Shown here in pieces: positions 48,080 to 61,400 of a DNA stretch of 64,000 nt. The notes beneath the pieces were generated by a model. That model was not told where the DNA came from and ran no database searches. It worked only from the letters and a program-made list of their open reading frames with translations. The DNA comes from Sclerotiophoma versabilis (Eukaryota > Ascomycota > Dothideomycetes > Pleosporales > Didymellaceae): positions 558,001 to 622,000 of the forward strand of contig JAAROD010000004.1 in the NCBI GenBank assembly GCA_012274445.1, given 5' to 3'. A program made the position numbers and the translations under genes. Position 1 is the first letter of the stretch; every line of letters begins with the position of its first letter.

Positions 48080-51000
48080 ATGGGCTTTGACTCTCGACCA
48101 CCGCTCCCGGCCCCGACAGAACCCTCGACTCTCAGTTCCGCAGACAACGAAGACACCACTCTCCGTGACGACGTCGACACCAACGTCTCCGCGCGCACCG
48201 ACAAGACCTCTTATAGCATCCCCGAAGACGGCACCCCCATCACCATCAACACCACCAAGCCCTCGCTGCATAAGAAGTACCCGAGCCAGACGAGCCTGCT
48301 GATCGAGTACTTTGAAGCCGGCAAGGAGAACGGCAAGACGCGCTCCCGCCCCAGCGTCCGCGTGCGCGTCACCCCCAGCTCGCGCAAGAAGAACCGCCAG
48401 GGCATTGACCAGGTCCACCTCACCCACACCACCCGGAACAGCACCAAGCCCGCCTACACCCGCCGCATCTCGCTGCAGCAGAAAGGCCGCGACCCCGTCG
48501 TGCACACCCACCCCCAGGACTACTCGGACGCCTCCACCGTCTCGTCGCTGCCGCCCGTCGACATCGAGGTGCTGAACCACGGCAGCGACCTGTCCAGTAA
48601 CGGCGGCCAATTCATCCCCATGACCTCCGACGTCTCATCCATGCCCGCCGACAGCATGCTGGAAGGCACACCAGAGATCATGGCTCCTGCGCGCCGGAGA
48701 AGTAGGAGCCTCGAAAGAGACACCGTGCTCACAGACTCCAACGTCGCCGAGTCGCCCGAGCTGCTCAAGGCGCCGAAGCACCAGAGGAGCAGGAGCCTGA
48801 GCAAAGACCGCATCACCCAGCGCGTCATGGAGAAGCTGCAACAGCAGCAACAGCAGCAACAGCAACAACAGCAACAGGCCGAGACCTCTAGCAGGACAAA
48901 AAAGTCCGAAAGAACTGGCAGGGATGAGCTGACTTCGCCCCGCAAATCGTCTAGGAGACACAGCAAGGATCACCGCAGGGAGGAAATCAGCGCCATCAGT
49001 GGAACAGAGTCCAGCTTGCTATCATCCAATGCTGACCGCAGATCTGCCGTCCCATCTGTGCGATCAGGAGTTTCCACCACATCGTCCATCAACAACCCCA
49101 AGCTGCTTGCCACCGTCGAGGACGCCATCAGGCGGCTGATCCTGCCAGAACTGAATGCGCTCAAGGAGGAGAACCGCACATCGAAGAACAGGGACAAGTT
49201 TGAGCGCATGTCTCGTGATAGCGGCGCTACATACGAGACTGTTGACACAACAAGTTCGCGCGATCCGTCCACATCAAGGCGGCGAGTCTCCAAGTCATCG
49301 AGTGTACCGAACATTCACGGCAGCAAGCCCAAGGTCGTGCTGAACCGTGATGGCCAGGACTCCGGCGAGATATTTTCTGGCAGCTCGAGCCGCAAGGAGC
49401 GCAGATCAAGCCGAGACTCTACTTCTGACCGTAGTTTTGCAGACTCGTCATCCAAGACAGCGACGCGAGAGAACTCGCACAAAAGAAGAAGCGGCCGTGC
49501 TGCACGCGAAGCTGAAATCGCTGCTCTTGCTGGGTCTGGCCTCACAGCTGCAGCGTTGAAGAAGCACACCTCTCGCGAAGAGCAGGCAGAGGAGCGCAAG
49601 CACAAGAAGAAACACTCTTCTCGAAGCAGTCATAGCCGTTCTGCGAGTATAGCAGAAAGCATGGAGCAGGACGAGTTTGTGAAGGACGTACCGTCTATGC
49701 CGTTCATCCAGAGTGAGCTCCACGGCTCTGACCTCACTCGCGATTCGATCCTGTCTGCCGAGACTGAGACAAAGAACCGCTCGAGGTCGACATCCAAGTC
49801 GTCCAACACTACAGGGGCAGAGACACCGCTGCGAGAAGTACCGCGCGCATATCCTTCACCAACACCCCACACCCCTACCAGGACTACCCCGACTGCTCTG
49901 CAACGCACCATGGGCACTGCGCATAGCAATCAGTCAATCGAGGATGTTCGACTGAAGTCTCCCTTTAGTGACAGGAGCTACGGGTCCAGATCAAGAGGCG
50001 TTGGTCCGGCCAGTCTGGAAGCTGCAGCGGCAGCCAAAGCTCGTGCCATTGAGCGCTCGGAAACGCAGGCGTCACACTACGAGATCATTGATACCACGCC
50101 GACTCGAGGCCTCAGTCCCATTCAGAGTGAAGCCAGCTATCGAGAAGATTTGCACACTACCGGCTCACCTAGACGTCTACGAACCGTTCATAGTCATGCA
50201 TCTGTGTCTTCGCTAGGAAGACAAGTGGAGCGACAGCCGTCCAACTTATCCATCGGGACCTTGGAATCCACCGCAAGCACCAAAGCAGCCCGCACGCGCA
50301 AACGACCGCAGGGTGTCAACCTCGAGAGCGTAAGATCTACCATGGGCTCTCCTCAAACGCCCAAAACTCCTCGCGATGCAGAGCTGTTCTTCGAGCAGAA
50401 CCACGAACAGAACGAGATGTACAGGAGGGAGTTGGAAGAGAGCTCTCAGCTCTCGGAGAACTACAATCGCATGACCCACTACACTGACGACAGCGAGGGC
50501 GTGCAGTATCTTGATCAAGAGCAGATGGATGACCTGACGCATCATGGCATACGGAAGGTTGGCGCCAGCCCTGAATACGTCCACACACCACTCGCAGTCG
50601 AGTCTGCCGTCGCTTCGCTGCATGATCCGTCTACCGTCAGCGTTCGTTCTTCCGCTGTGTCAAGCCCACTGAGAGAGCCCATGTCGAGCCCTCTGAAGAA
50701 GAGCCGCCTATCCCAGGTCAGCCCTGCGCCTAGTCAGGATCAGATCTTGCACATCCAAGAGCACGAAATTCCTAGCGGACAGCGATGGGGTGAGCTTCGC
50801 GAGAAGGCTGAGGCTTTGGCCCATCAATCTCACCCGGCGGACAACTCGCCTAGGCAGAGCATTGCGCAGTCGCTTGAAGAGCACCCTGAGATGCATCACA
50901 GCGCCTTCCCTGTTCAAGACCATATGATGCCTGAGATCGGATATGGGCTGGACAATGAGTCTGAGATCTCGACAAACCCTTCGATCATCCAGGGCCCACT

Positions 51001-53523
51001 CAATGGAGGTGACGGGTACTACGATCACACCGAGGATATGATGCACCGTCAAGACGAGCGAGATCATACATCTACGCGCCAGTCTAGCAAGAACTCGTTC
51101 AACAAAGGCGCTGCATTTGGCGCTGGCGCTGGCGCCGCTGCTGTAGCCGCCGCTGCAGCCCATCACCTGCACAATCGCAGCCCTTCGATCGATCAACAAC
51201 ATCAGGCCACCGTAGAAGACGACGATTTCGAGTCTTACACGGGTGAGTCATTTGTCGGTCAGGACGAGCAGCCTGGCTACGCGCAGAGCAACCGCACGCC
51301 CCTATCCGGTACGGCTGGATGGAGAGACGAGGGCTACCAATCAGCTAACCAACGTGAAGGCTACACGCCTCAAAACCGCAATCACTCAAAGGTCTTTGAC
51401 GATGAGTTTGCCGATGAGTACGATGATACACCCCTTGATGGGGAGGACGGGTTTGCTTCCAATGCCAAACATGGCCGCCATTTCAGTGGCAACTCTCATG
51501 GCATGGCTTCTCCCCTCTACGATGCCGCAACTGGAAAGGGCATTGATCGCATCCAATCCAAGGACATTGTCGCGCTCATGGATCACCTCACTGTACGAGA
51601 CGCGCAACGCAATGCCAGAGATACAGAGATCCTGGTTACACTTGTCCGTTCAGCAGCGGAGATGCGCAACCAGCTTGATGAACTGAAGGGCTTCATCAAG
51701 GTGCAAGACAACATGATCATGAACACGACAGAAAAGAGGGTTGATGTTGCTGAACAACGCATCCTCGGCGGGCCACGACCACAACCACAGCCATACGGCT
51801 CGCCGCGCGTTCCTCGATCGGCCTCTGACGAGATGGAGGCTGAGACAAAGAAGAAGAACGTGTTCAAGCGCGCACTGAAGGGTCTGAGCATGAAGGGCGA
51901 CGGCGACATTAAGAACATCGAGGCTATGCTCCTGCAACTGCTCGGAGACGTGGAAGGTCTGAAGCAGGTTCAGCAGCTGCAGCTAGAGCAGGGCAACCGC
52001 ACGAACAGCCTCACCTCATATGAGAACCTGAGGGCTAGCGGTGATCCCGGCTATGAACCGGAAGGTCGCGCCAACACGGCTTCCTCGCCAAACCAGTCCG
52101 GATACCTCTCGAACCCGGCCTCTTCGTCACGCCGCATCAACGACTTACACTCTGGCTATGATGTCGTGCAGACAAACCGCATAAGCACGGTACACGAAGA
52201 CGACGAGGAGTATCTTGAGCGCGAGCCTCGTTATGAGAACACTGAGCGCATGGCGACGCCGACACAAGAAGCGTACCACAGCAGAAGCCTGTCACAAGAA
52301 AAAGCATCTCCTCAGGCGGCGAGGACCAGTCAGAGTCAAAGCCAAGAGGATACACCGAAGAAGAACAAACACAAGTCCAACTCCTCTTCTATCTTCGGCA
52401 TACCCAAGATCTCACGCTGGTCAAAAACAACATCCTCGACGGAGCCTCGCAACAGCATAGAGAAGCGCCCGTACTCGTCCCACTCGCGCTCGAGCTCTCA
52501 GAAGAGCTACGACTCGTACGATGACGAGTATTCTCAGAACGGTGACCATAACGACAACCGCCCTCGCACCAGTGACGACCGTTCGTTCCGTTCAAGGGAC
52601 GATCGCTCAGTGCGCTCGCCCTCACCTCTGATTCCTGAGGAGGCCGAATACGAGCTCGAAGACCCCAAGTACCATGCCCACCGCAACAGCCTGAATCTGC
52701 AGCACCCGCAACCCCGCGCTGGGCCCACTGGCCGCCACCAAACCCATCTCGAGACCCAAGCTCAGATCTACATACCTGACAACGTCAGTGGCGTCAGCGG
52801 CAGTGGTATTGCCTCACCTGACTACGACCAGTGGGGTAGCATGCCCAGTCTTGCGCGCAACAGGATGAGCGCTGGCACTGCCAGCTACCAGCCTGGCAAT
52901 CTGTCCCCTATCTCGAGCGACGGGGGGTACTCTGGACACTCTGCAAGCGAGCAGACGGGCCGCATTGCGCAGCCGCAGAAGGTCGTCGACGATGGCCCGC
53001 TCATCCCTCCCAACAGCGGCGTGCTCGCTGGCTATGGCCAAGCCAGGCAGATGTATAGCAGTCCGAACGAGTTCGGGTCCCAGGGCGTGTTGACGCCCCT
53101 CGCACCGATTGCGGAGGTGAGGTACAGTCTTGAGACCGACAGGGGGCATTATCGAGTAAGTTTGAATCCAAATCCCCTTCTCCCCTCCCTCCTCACCAAA
53201 TCAAAATCGTCGGGTGCAGCAGAGGACTAACACCAACACAGGGCTCGGCCACCCCCTCCCCACGTCCCAGCAGCGCCCATCTCCGCACCTCCCAGCAGCA
53301 ATCGCCCCACCGCAAAATCACCGGCCCCAGACCCATGGGCCCACGCTCGCCCGCCCCTGGCGCCAGTCCGCTTCGCCAGTCGCAGCAGCAGGAGCTGAGT
53401 AGGGACGACACCGTCATTCGACGCAAGCCCGTTCGCACGCCAAGTTATGCTGATACGGAGAGTCTGCTTAGCTACCGCACAAGCATTGACGGCAGTGATG
53501 ATGGGCGGAGCGAGACTTTCTAG
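48080..53523 (+). CDS. Large disordered scaffold-like protein, unknown function
   Basis: Model join(48080..53155, 53242..53523), 1,785 residues. The 86-bp intron (GTAAGT..CAACACAG) is phase 0; without splicing the frame continues 24 codons into the intron and stops. Most of the protein is low-complexity Ser/Arg/Glu/Gln-rich and predicted disordered. Ordered-looking islands are: a helix around NPKLLATVEDAIRRLILPEL (about 345-364), an Ala/Gly-rich hydrophobic patch near 1010-1030, and a long helical stretch (about 1150-1310) containing KDIVALMDHLTVRDAQRNA and KRALKGLSMKGDGDIKNIE. A 13-residue polyglutamine tract lies at 254-266. No enzymatic domain is seen. The style recalls septal-pore or cortical scaffold proteins of filamentous ascomycetes, but it is far shorter than the Woronin-body tether leashin. 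Function is not assigned. Confidence 0.8.
48839..48877 (+). repeat. CAG/CAA repeat encoding polyglutamine
   Basis: Thirteen consecutive Gln codons of mixed CAG and CAA inside the scaffold gene. The mixed codons make slippage less likely than in a pure repeat, though length polymorphism between strains is still plausible. Confidence 0.85.
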
Positions 53524-54866
53524 ATGGAAGTCGCGTATGGAAGGCTGGCAGCGGCAAAAGATGGTTCGGAGGACGGGACGATGAACAGACGAGAAGCAAC
53601 GAAACTTTGGATATGTACAGGACAGGGGAGTGCAGTTTTCATGGCACTGAATGGGCGGTTCGAACGCATCAAACACAGCGATGCCATCGATCTTAACAAG
53701 GTGGAACCGCAAAAGGGCAGAGTCATCGACATCTAACCCGCGTGCATCCTTGCAGCACAAAAACCCCCCAAAACCTTCACTGTAGTTGATTTATTTATTT
53801 TTTCCGGCGCGGCGTTATATATCAGGGACTATGAGGGACTATCAGGAGCCATCAGCTCAGCCGGATGGAGTGGATGCATGTCAGATTAATAAGAGATGAG
53901 CAGATGGCAGATTCCTTTTTTTTTTTTTTTTTTTTTTTTGTTTCGAGCTGGCATCTGTCTTCAAGCTGCTAATGTCTGAGGCTCCCTTTTATATGACCAG
54001 CGAGCAATGCTGTTTGTTGCAGGACTCGTCATGACTTTATTCGCGTCTGATACCATCCATGTAATACATTGAAATTGGGTATTATTAGTCCTGCATAGTC
54101 CTACATGGTGCTGTATAGTACTATACAAATCCCTCCACCACCATCTCATCTCATCTCGTACATCACGGCGGACATGAATGCGTGGGAAATATATGGGGGG
54201 AAATAGATGGAAAGGCTCGTGTAGAAGCAGTGCAGTGTAGCGCAGTGCATTTCCACCCCTAATACTCCATCTCCAATAGAATACTAATCATAGGGCGTGT
54301 ACTCTCACTACGGCTCGATACGCAGTACATTTCAATCTGCAGTTTCACCATCACCATTTTTCTTTCATTCTCCGCACTATACACACAGTAGGTGCGAGGG
54401 TGTACATGTTTCGATGTAGTTTTTCTGGGGTAGAATGGGACAGGACAGGACAGAATAGGGATGGGAGAGAGGCTTTGGGCGTGCTTGACTCGTGTTTCAG
54501 TCCAAGTCGTGCTTGTCACTTTTCACTTTTCTTGTGGCATTGCTGGCGCTGGGTGTGCGGCTGCGGTGGGAGTGGATGCTTTGTGTGGGATTTGTCATGG
54601 CCGTGTCTCAAGCTTTACTCTTTGGACATTGTCGATATTGTTGTTGTGAGAAGAGGATCGGCTTTGAGGGGCAGTGGGGTGATGGTTGTTAAGAGGGGAG
54701 TGGTTTAGGGCTGGTGATTGGGTTTGTAGATGCTGCTTTTACATGGCATTATCAGATTCAAGGGTTTGGAGTGTGGTTTTGGATACAGTCAGTGTATTGC
54801 AAGGCGCTTGTTGTTTTGCTGAAAGCGTACTTGAGGGATTCGCTGCGGTCGAGACTTACAGCTGAA
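53524..54866. other. Convergent intergenic region, 1.3 kb
   Basis: Shared 3' flank of the scaffold (plus) and HET (minus) genes. Apart from a 24-base poly-T run no feature is recognised; small plus-strand frames near 54400-54900 look spurious. Confidence 0.5.
53916..53939. repeat. Poly-T run, 24 bases
   Basis: Uninterrupted T homopolymer about 390 bp past the scaffold gene's stop. It could be a simple microsatellite; no target-site duplication or retroposed gene is seen beside it. The length may be inexact because homopolymers sequence poorly. Confidence 0.85.
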
Positions 54867-56865
54867 CTATATGATCTTCAGCTCTTGAATGGGCAGACTG
54901 TCTATGTATGACATGACTTTCTGCTTTTCCAAGTCCCCTTTGGCTGCTTCGTTGTCTAAGTGGTTGGCCTCGTCCTCATCTGGTACACAATAGCACCAGC
55001 ATGTGCCCACACGCTCATACTCGGTATCTGAACGCTGTTGTAAAAGAAACCCGTTACAGGAAGCACCATTAACGGACATCCCAATAAATATGAGGAGAAA
55101 CATCCGAGGAGCATGCATTGTCGGGCTTCCATCGCTGAGAAAGTCGAAATCTGCGCCTCCCCCTATAGACACTATGCCTGGTGATAGATTGAGTTGCGTT
55201 CCAGGGGTCTTTCCGGGCGCCAAATCAGAGATCGCTGTAGCATTTGGTGATTTGTTATCAAATGTTGCTTCTGTTACAGGACCCCTTAATGTAATGCTGG
55301 CGTCGCTATATCCACCCATTTGTGGCGGTCCGTTCGGTGTGAAGAGGACATCTGATATCTGTACAGTATCCAGGGGAACGAAGGGCAGAAATTCCACCGC
55401 TCCTTTTACTGAAGCCCAAGACCATGATGGGGCAGGTTTTATCGGTCGTTGTCCTGCACGCAGTATGAAATTGTACCCAAAGGTGCGACGCCACGAAATA
55501 TCCTCAAGAATTGTGTCTTTCCACGCCCCCACAACATATGGATCGTTCTGACGCATCTTCATCTCTTCTTTTACTACTGCTGCAATGGCTGGTAGCCGGT
55601 CTTCTTCGAACGTGAGCTCTAAGCCAGAGTATTCCTCAACGGTCTTTTGCCATGCAGAAATTCCTACAGTGGGCTCAGCAACGTTGAGCTTCTGATTTGC
55701 CTCTTGGTCCTTCTTAATTATGGTGGCACCGTCTTCCCCTTTGATGTAATGTTGGCATTCCCAAACAAGCTGTGCGCTCGTGAAGTGCACCATTCTTGTG
55801 GACATTTTTCTCTCTTGGAACACCCAAGCACGCTGAAGCAAGGGGTAATCTATGAGATCCAAAGACTCAAGTGGAAGATCGGGCCACCTTTTCTCGCGAA
55901 TCACAAGCCCTGGTGATTGCTGAAGTCGTCTTGTCATACTGCGATCCATGACGCGCCGGAAACATCCTTCACCGCTATTCCGCGATGCGGTTGCAGCAAT
56001 AGTTAAAAATGCATGCCGATAGATGTTTGCCATAGTAGCGGCGGTCCTGCTCCAATCATCTTTATCGTCTTGAACGATACCTATGCTATATTAGCAAGCG
56101 AGTATAAATCATCTTCGAACGAGACTTACACAGTGCATCAATCCATAGATACTCAATGTTGAGTCGAGCGCAAATCTTTACAGCGTCTTGGAATGTCTTT
56201 GGTAAGTCTCGTAACAGAAATTCCTCACGCAAGCTAAGCCGGTTCGATTGCACAAGCTTAAAGGTGAGGCCATCCGCTCCCCAGCAGTGGCTCAAGCAAG
56301 CATACCTGAAGTCGCCGAACAGATTTTCTCTCAGAAAGAGAGCTTCCCTCGTGATCTGAATCACTCTTTCAGGCATGAGATGCGTATCTAGATTGATGCA
56401 TGTATGGTCATGATTACAGGTATGGAGCCAGTTCTCAAGTGTATGGAATGAGTGGTCGGAAGATGTATCTCCACTCAACAGATGCGTGCTGACCAAGTTC
56501 AAAGCCCAAAGTGGTAGGACGACCTCACTGACGTCAGGTTCTGGAATATTGGATCAGGCCGCTTCTATGCACAGAATAAAAGCCTCGAAAGAACATAACG
56601 TACCCGAAATTCTTAACACTTTAAGTGTCGCAGAACGTTTCATCCCATTTTTTGACCCAATTCTCATCCAGACTTCCTTCAATATTCCGTTGTTGTCATA
56701 CCAGCGCCAAGTAAAGACTTTTATGTCTAACGGTACTACCGCGTACTCGCTCCACGTTTCGATTGCATCCAGCAGCACACTACAACAGGTACGCTTCTCT
56801 GCAAATCCACGGCGAAGCATCAGCAGCTTTACGATGCCATTTCGGCAATAAGAGCATTTTGACAT
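54867..56865 (-). CDS. HET-domain (heterokaryon incompatibility) protein
   Basis: Model complement(54867..56080, 56130..56540, 56604..56865), 628 residues, introns 49 and 63 bp, both phase 1. The middle exon begins via an acceptor at 56541-56542; a TTG inside it is not the start. The first exon begins at ATG 56863-56865 with a small Cys cluster (CSYC, then CC). HET-domain blocks are clear: CLSHCWG (169-175), DLPKTFQDAV with YLWIDALC (about 199-225), then IVQDDKDDW and ANIYRHAFLTIAA, and later RAWVFQER. HET proteins trigger cell death after fusion of genetically different hyphae; many are paralogs with no known allelic partner. The C-terminal 300 residues have no recognised domain. It sits between a scaffold gene and SPT6, an odd place for a usually accessory family. 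Confidence 0.9.
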
Positions 56866-58499
56866 CTCAGCTTCGGCAACAGATGTCTTCGTATCATTCG
56901 AGCCTGGAATTCCAGATATCTTGGATGTTCTGACGCCTTGTACGCCTGATGTGGCTCAGCCGCGTGGTTCCTTGCAGATCACCGCAATGCGTTCGTCTAG
57001 GTGATGGTGAATGCGCGTTGTGACTTCGTGGTTACACTCCTGAATGTATTTTGCAACGGATTATCTGGTTATCTCCATCTCTTCGTAAAAGTGTGTCGAA
57101 CGTATTATGGTGTATCAGGCTGAAGGCGGGGACACACACCTGCCTGCATGAGTTCCAAAGCCCATTGATCCGCCAAGAGTAATCCTTGAAAGACTCCCAG
57201 GCTTCCACTTCTCGTAAATGATGCAGATAACCGTGGTTTCTTGGTCGTCGTCATTTTCGCGAGACTCTCTGATCAGTCATACAGCACCTTCTGTGACCAA
57301 TGGCCAAAGTCGAATTCTCGACCGGCTGTTCTATCATGCGCAGCTCCTGCCATACACTTCAGCAATAATTCGAGTCGTGGATCTGCTAATCATACCTCAG
57401 GCTCAATTCCGTCTTCTTTACACGTCTGAGGCAACGGTCGCGTGCTTGTTTGGTAACACCGTCAGCGCAACAAAGGTATCATTGCCAGAACCAACAGTCG
57501 CCGCTGCGAGCTCTGTACATGATTGCATAATTTGGACCAGTGACGTGAAGAAGGTCTGTGAATAGGTGTGACTAGGAACAGCCCGGGAACCTCCTACTAG
57601 AGAAGTGCGGTTACTAGTGTAGAGACGACTGCCTCCGATGAATCTGGAGTCGTGGAGATTCTATAAATCGCATGTTCCGTTGCGTATACCTAGCAAAGCC
57701 GCAAGTTGTTGCGGCCTCACGCAGAAAGTGCGCCAATGTTTCGACACGACAATATGTACTCGGCATCGCCTCGCGCACACGCTGTATGTTGCACATCAAC
57801 GTTTACTTTGGTCGTTACGCGGGCCTGCAGATTGAGCCTATGGAGTAGGGTCCGTCCGTGGAGTGGCAGGTCGTACCGTTGGAGTGAAGATGGAGCGGAA
57901 GGCTGTGCCGGTGGTGTGGAGTCCATCCGTGGAGTCCACCTGTGGAGTGGCAGGTTGTGCCGGTGGAAGGAAGCACGATGCGTAAAGGCGGAAGCTGCGT
58001 GTTGTACGTGCAGCCTGATCCTCACCGTACAATATGCACTCTAGAAGCAGTCGGGTACTGCACAGCCACAGAAGCAGACGAATGTTCACTGGACGAAGCA
58101 GGTGCAAGATCGGTCAGGTATGTAGTTCGGCTCCACGTCATGATATTGAAGTGCACGCCATTCATGAGACTCTCTCCTGGGGACTTGCCGACAACAAACA
58201 ATGAACAAAACATATCTCACTATTACTACACCTTTGGCTCTACATCTCACCTTCGCTGATGTACGATTCTTCATGTGATGCAACTTTTGTCGTTGAGCTA
58301 TCCAGGCTACTGCGCTGTTTTATGCTAAAATGTGCTGAGCAGGGTACGTTTCAAATACGCCAAATCCCAATGATGTGAGTATCTCCTATCCACTTCGTGT
58401 CTCGCTCAATCCCCGGCAAACAGACTATGATGGAAATATGAATACAAATGCAACTTGCTCACTGCCCAATGCTCAGCTCTCCGTTCCATCCGCCTTACT
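56866..58499. other. Intergenic region between HET gene and SPT6
   Basis: Upstream region of the HET gene and 3' flank of SPT6 (both minus strand), 1.6 kb. A 116-codon plus-strand frame at 57218-57565 has no recognisable domain. A degenerate GTGGAGTGGCAGG-type repeat lies near 57856-57970. Confidence 0.45.
57856..57970. repeat. Degenerate GC-rich repeat
   Basis: A 31-bp unit at 57856-57886 recurs with about 80 percent identity at 57940-57970, and a more diverged partial copy containing GTGCCGGTGG lies between. Spacing is uneven, so this is a decayed tandem array rather than a clean one. Confidence 0.6.
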
Positions 58500-61400
58500 C
58501 TACCGCCGAGGCACCACACCGCCACCCGGCCTCGCGCCAGCACCACTCTGGATCAACAACTTGAATCCGTTCTTGAGGGCAACCATATCCGGGTACGCAT
58601 TCTTGTGTAATTCGAACGCGTTGGGTACGACCTTGATACCCCAAGCGCCCTTGGGCTTGTTCTCGCCCATCTGGAAACATATCCAGAAGTAACCAGGATG
58701 CTTCGGCATGCTGCAGAAAGCATACATGGAGCGGTTGGGATTCGCTTTGCAATAGTTTTCAAGCCAGAGTTCTATAGCCAAGTCAGTAGGCTGTTAATAG
58801 GGAGGAAGAGATTCAGAGAACATACCCGTGTCTTCCTTCGTGCCTGACTGGAAACGCTCGTCGCGCGTAAGTTCGGCGACCTTGCGCGCCATCGCCTCCA
58901 CGTGGTTGACAATCAACTCATCAAGATCGCTGTATGTTGCCTTGCCGACTCTGAGCTGTTTGCCAAGTGAGTACTCGCTCTCTTTGCCCAACTCTAGCAC
59001 GTCAAGATGTTGGTAAGCGCTGTTGGAGACCTTCCACGTAACGACTAGGTGGTCAAAACCCTTCGATGATGGACGAATGACCAGCTCGCCGGGCTCTTTG
59101 CTACCAAGGTACTCTTCTGCTTGAGCTGCGTTCATGCTGAAGAACAGAGGGTGGTTGATGACACGGTTGGGTCGACCAGATGCGACTTCCTTCTCCTTCT
59201 CGGCAGCTTGCTTGTCGGCAAGCTCCTGTGCATCATCCCATTCGCCAGCAATGCGGTCGAACGCTTTTGGAACCGGTTGCCGAATGAGGTCTTCTCGTAA
59301 GGAGAGCTGTGCAGTGAGGGCCTTGCGATTCAGGTAGACAATACGAGCACGGACTGTCTGATGTGTCTGGTAGACATGACGAGGCTCCTGTCCACCACTG
59401 CCAACGCCCTCAGGAAACTCGGATTCAGATACACCACCCTCGATGCCGTTCTCGAGTCTCACTTCGATATGATCGGGGAAAGTGCGCTTGATCTGTACTG
59501 GGACAACCATGCCTTCATACAGAGTCTCCTTGGTCTCACCAGTGAGCATAGTGAAGATTTCCTCACCAGTCATCAAAGCAAAGATTTGCCTGATTTCCTC
59601 GTAAGGGTTCTCCAACTCGGCACGGATGGTCTCAAGGGTAGCACGTTTTCTTTGGCCGAAATTCTTCTCAATCTCAGCTGCGTAGTCCTCGAGAGCAAGG
59701 TCATTAACCAAGTCTGTGGTGTCTTCTCTGACCATCTTCCTGATGACTGCACTCGGGCCGCCGTCGTCAACCTCGGCCTTGACATCTTCCTCGTCCATGT
59801 TGAGGGCATCAGCAACCATCTTGCGGGCGAGGTCGTAGTCCTCGGGATGGACACGGGTGTAGTCCAAGTAGTCGGAAGCTTCTTCTGTGGAATCGTATGG
59901 GATGTACAAGAAACTGGCACAATTCTGGAAGACCTTAGGGCCCATAGCCGCCTTGAGGTCCCGGGTGCTGTTCTCTGACACACCAAGCAAGTCAAAACGA
60001 GAAAGGATCTCGTCTCCATTTGCTTGAATGGCCTTGATCATTCTGTCTGCTTTACGGGGACCAAGACCGCAGACATAAGGCAGAAGTTTTGACATGTACT
60101 TGTCGTCATAAGTTTCCGGTAGGTCAATACCAACCAGGTTCACCATGTCGACCATGGCGGTTTCGAGACGATCCATAAGCTTGTCCTGGGGGATGAGTGT
60201 CTGATCCTTGACGAATGGTATGGACACGATGTCCTTGCCAAGTGATGCGTACTCGGCAAGCGGATTTTGCAAATACCTTCCAAGAGCGACGCAATATCTG
60301 GTGAGCTGAGGGAGCTTGGGGAACTCAGCAGCGGCACGAGCACTGCTGTAGTAAAGTCGCGCGACCTCATCGTTCACCAGTACTACTTCCAGAGGGTCGT
60401 TCCTGTCTTGACCGGTGCTCTCGTCTTCGTAACTCGGCCCAGTCAGATTGTGTTGAGCGACAATATCTTGAATGTCCTTGTATAGTCTTCGAGTCTCAAC
60501 AGACCAACCGCTAATACCGACCACATCTGGACGCCGGCGCTGGACAGCATCGACGAACTTGATGATGTCTTGACCGTCGGGGATCCCGCGCTCCTGGTTA
60601 CCAAGCCTCATGTCCACGAGCTTGCCGTGCTCCATGACACGACCGTCATTCTCGAGGTATGCCCATAGAATAGCGTCTCCACGCTGACCTTTGCCGTTCG
60701 AAAGACACAGGACATTGGGGATCGAGCCAAGAACAGCACTCTTGAGCTTGAAGGGCGCCTGATCAAGCTTATTGTAGTAGTTCTCCCTGGCACGACTGGC
60801 AAGCTCGTCTTCGCAACGAGCTCGCAAAGTTTCTTTGACGCCATTGGCGATGATGCTTTGCAGCTTGTCCAGCGCGATGTCGAGGAGTTCCTTTCGAAGA
60901 TTGTTCCATGTCTCGGACACTTCACTGACGTTGTCCGAGACAATCTTGTCGTGAAGCCTAGACTTGAAGCTCTCGTAGTTGCCCATTGAGATGCGGACAT
61001 GTACGAGACCTTCCTGCTCAGCTTTGAGCATCTTCAAAAACAGGTCGGGCCTGCCGTTCAGATCAAGGAACGTTTGCCCGCGCAGATACTTGAATTCGTA
61101 GTAAGGATGGTCTTCAGTAATTTTTCGCATACCTTTGTCTGTCCGTATGCAGTCAATCAAAGCGTTTTGGTAGAAGCTACCTCGTAGGAACCTGCGAAGA
61201 CGAGAGCTCTGTTGTAGGTCCTGTACGAATAGGAGCTTAGCTGATCTGACCAGTGAGATGCCAGTTTCAGGAGGTTCAGCCATCTGATCGGCAAGCTCTT
61301 CAACCTTGTACGGTGGGTCTTCGATGACTTGAGGTCCTCTGCTTGATTCTTCGGCTCTCTTGGCGAACTCTTCTGCGCTGATACCGATAGCCTTGACGAG

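Noticed and set aside
48080..53523. Identification as leashin (Woronin-body tether)
   Set aside because: Leashin is several times longer and I see none of its repeats. Low-complexity similarity alone is not evidence.
53660..53675. GGTTCGAAC resembling a tRNA T-loop
   Set aside because: No acceptor or anticodon stem can be folded around it. No tRNA was found elsewhere either.
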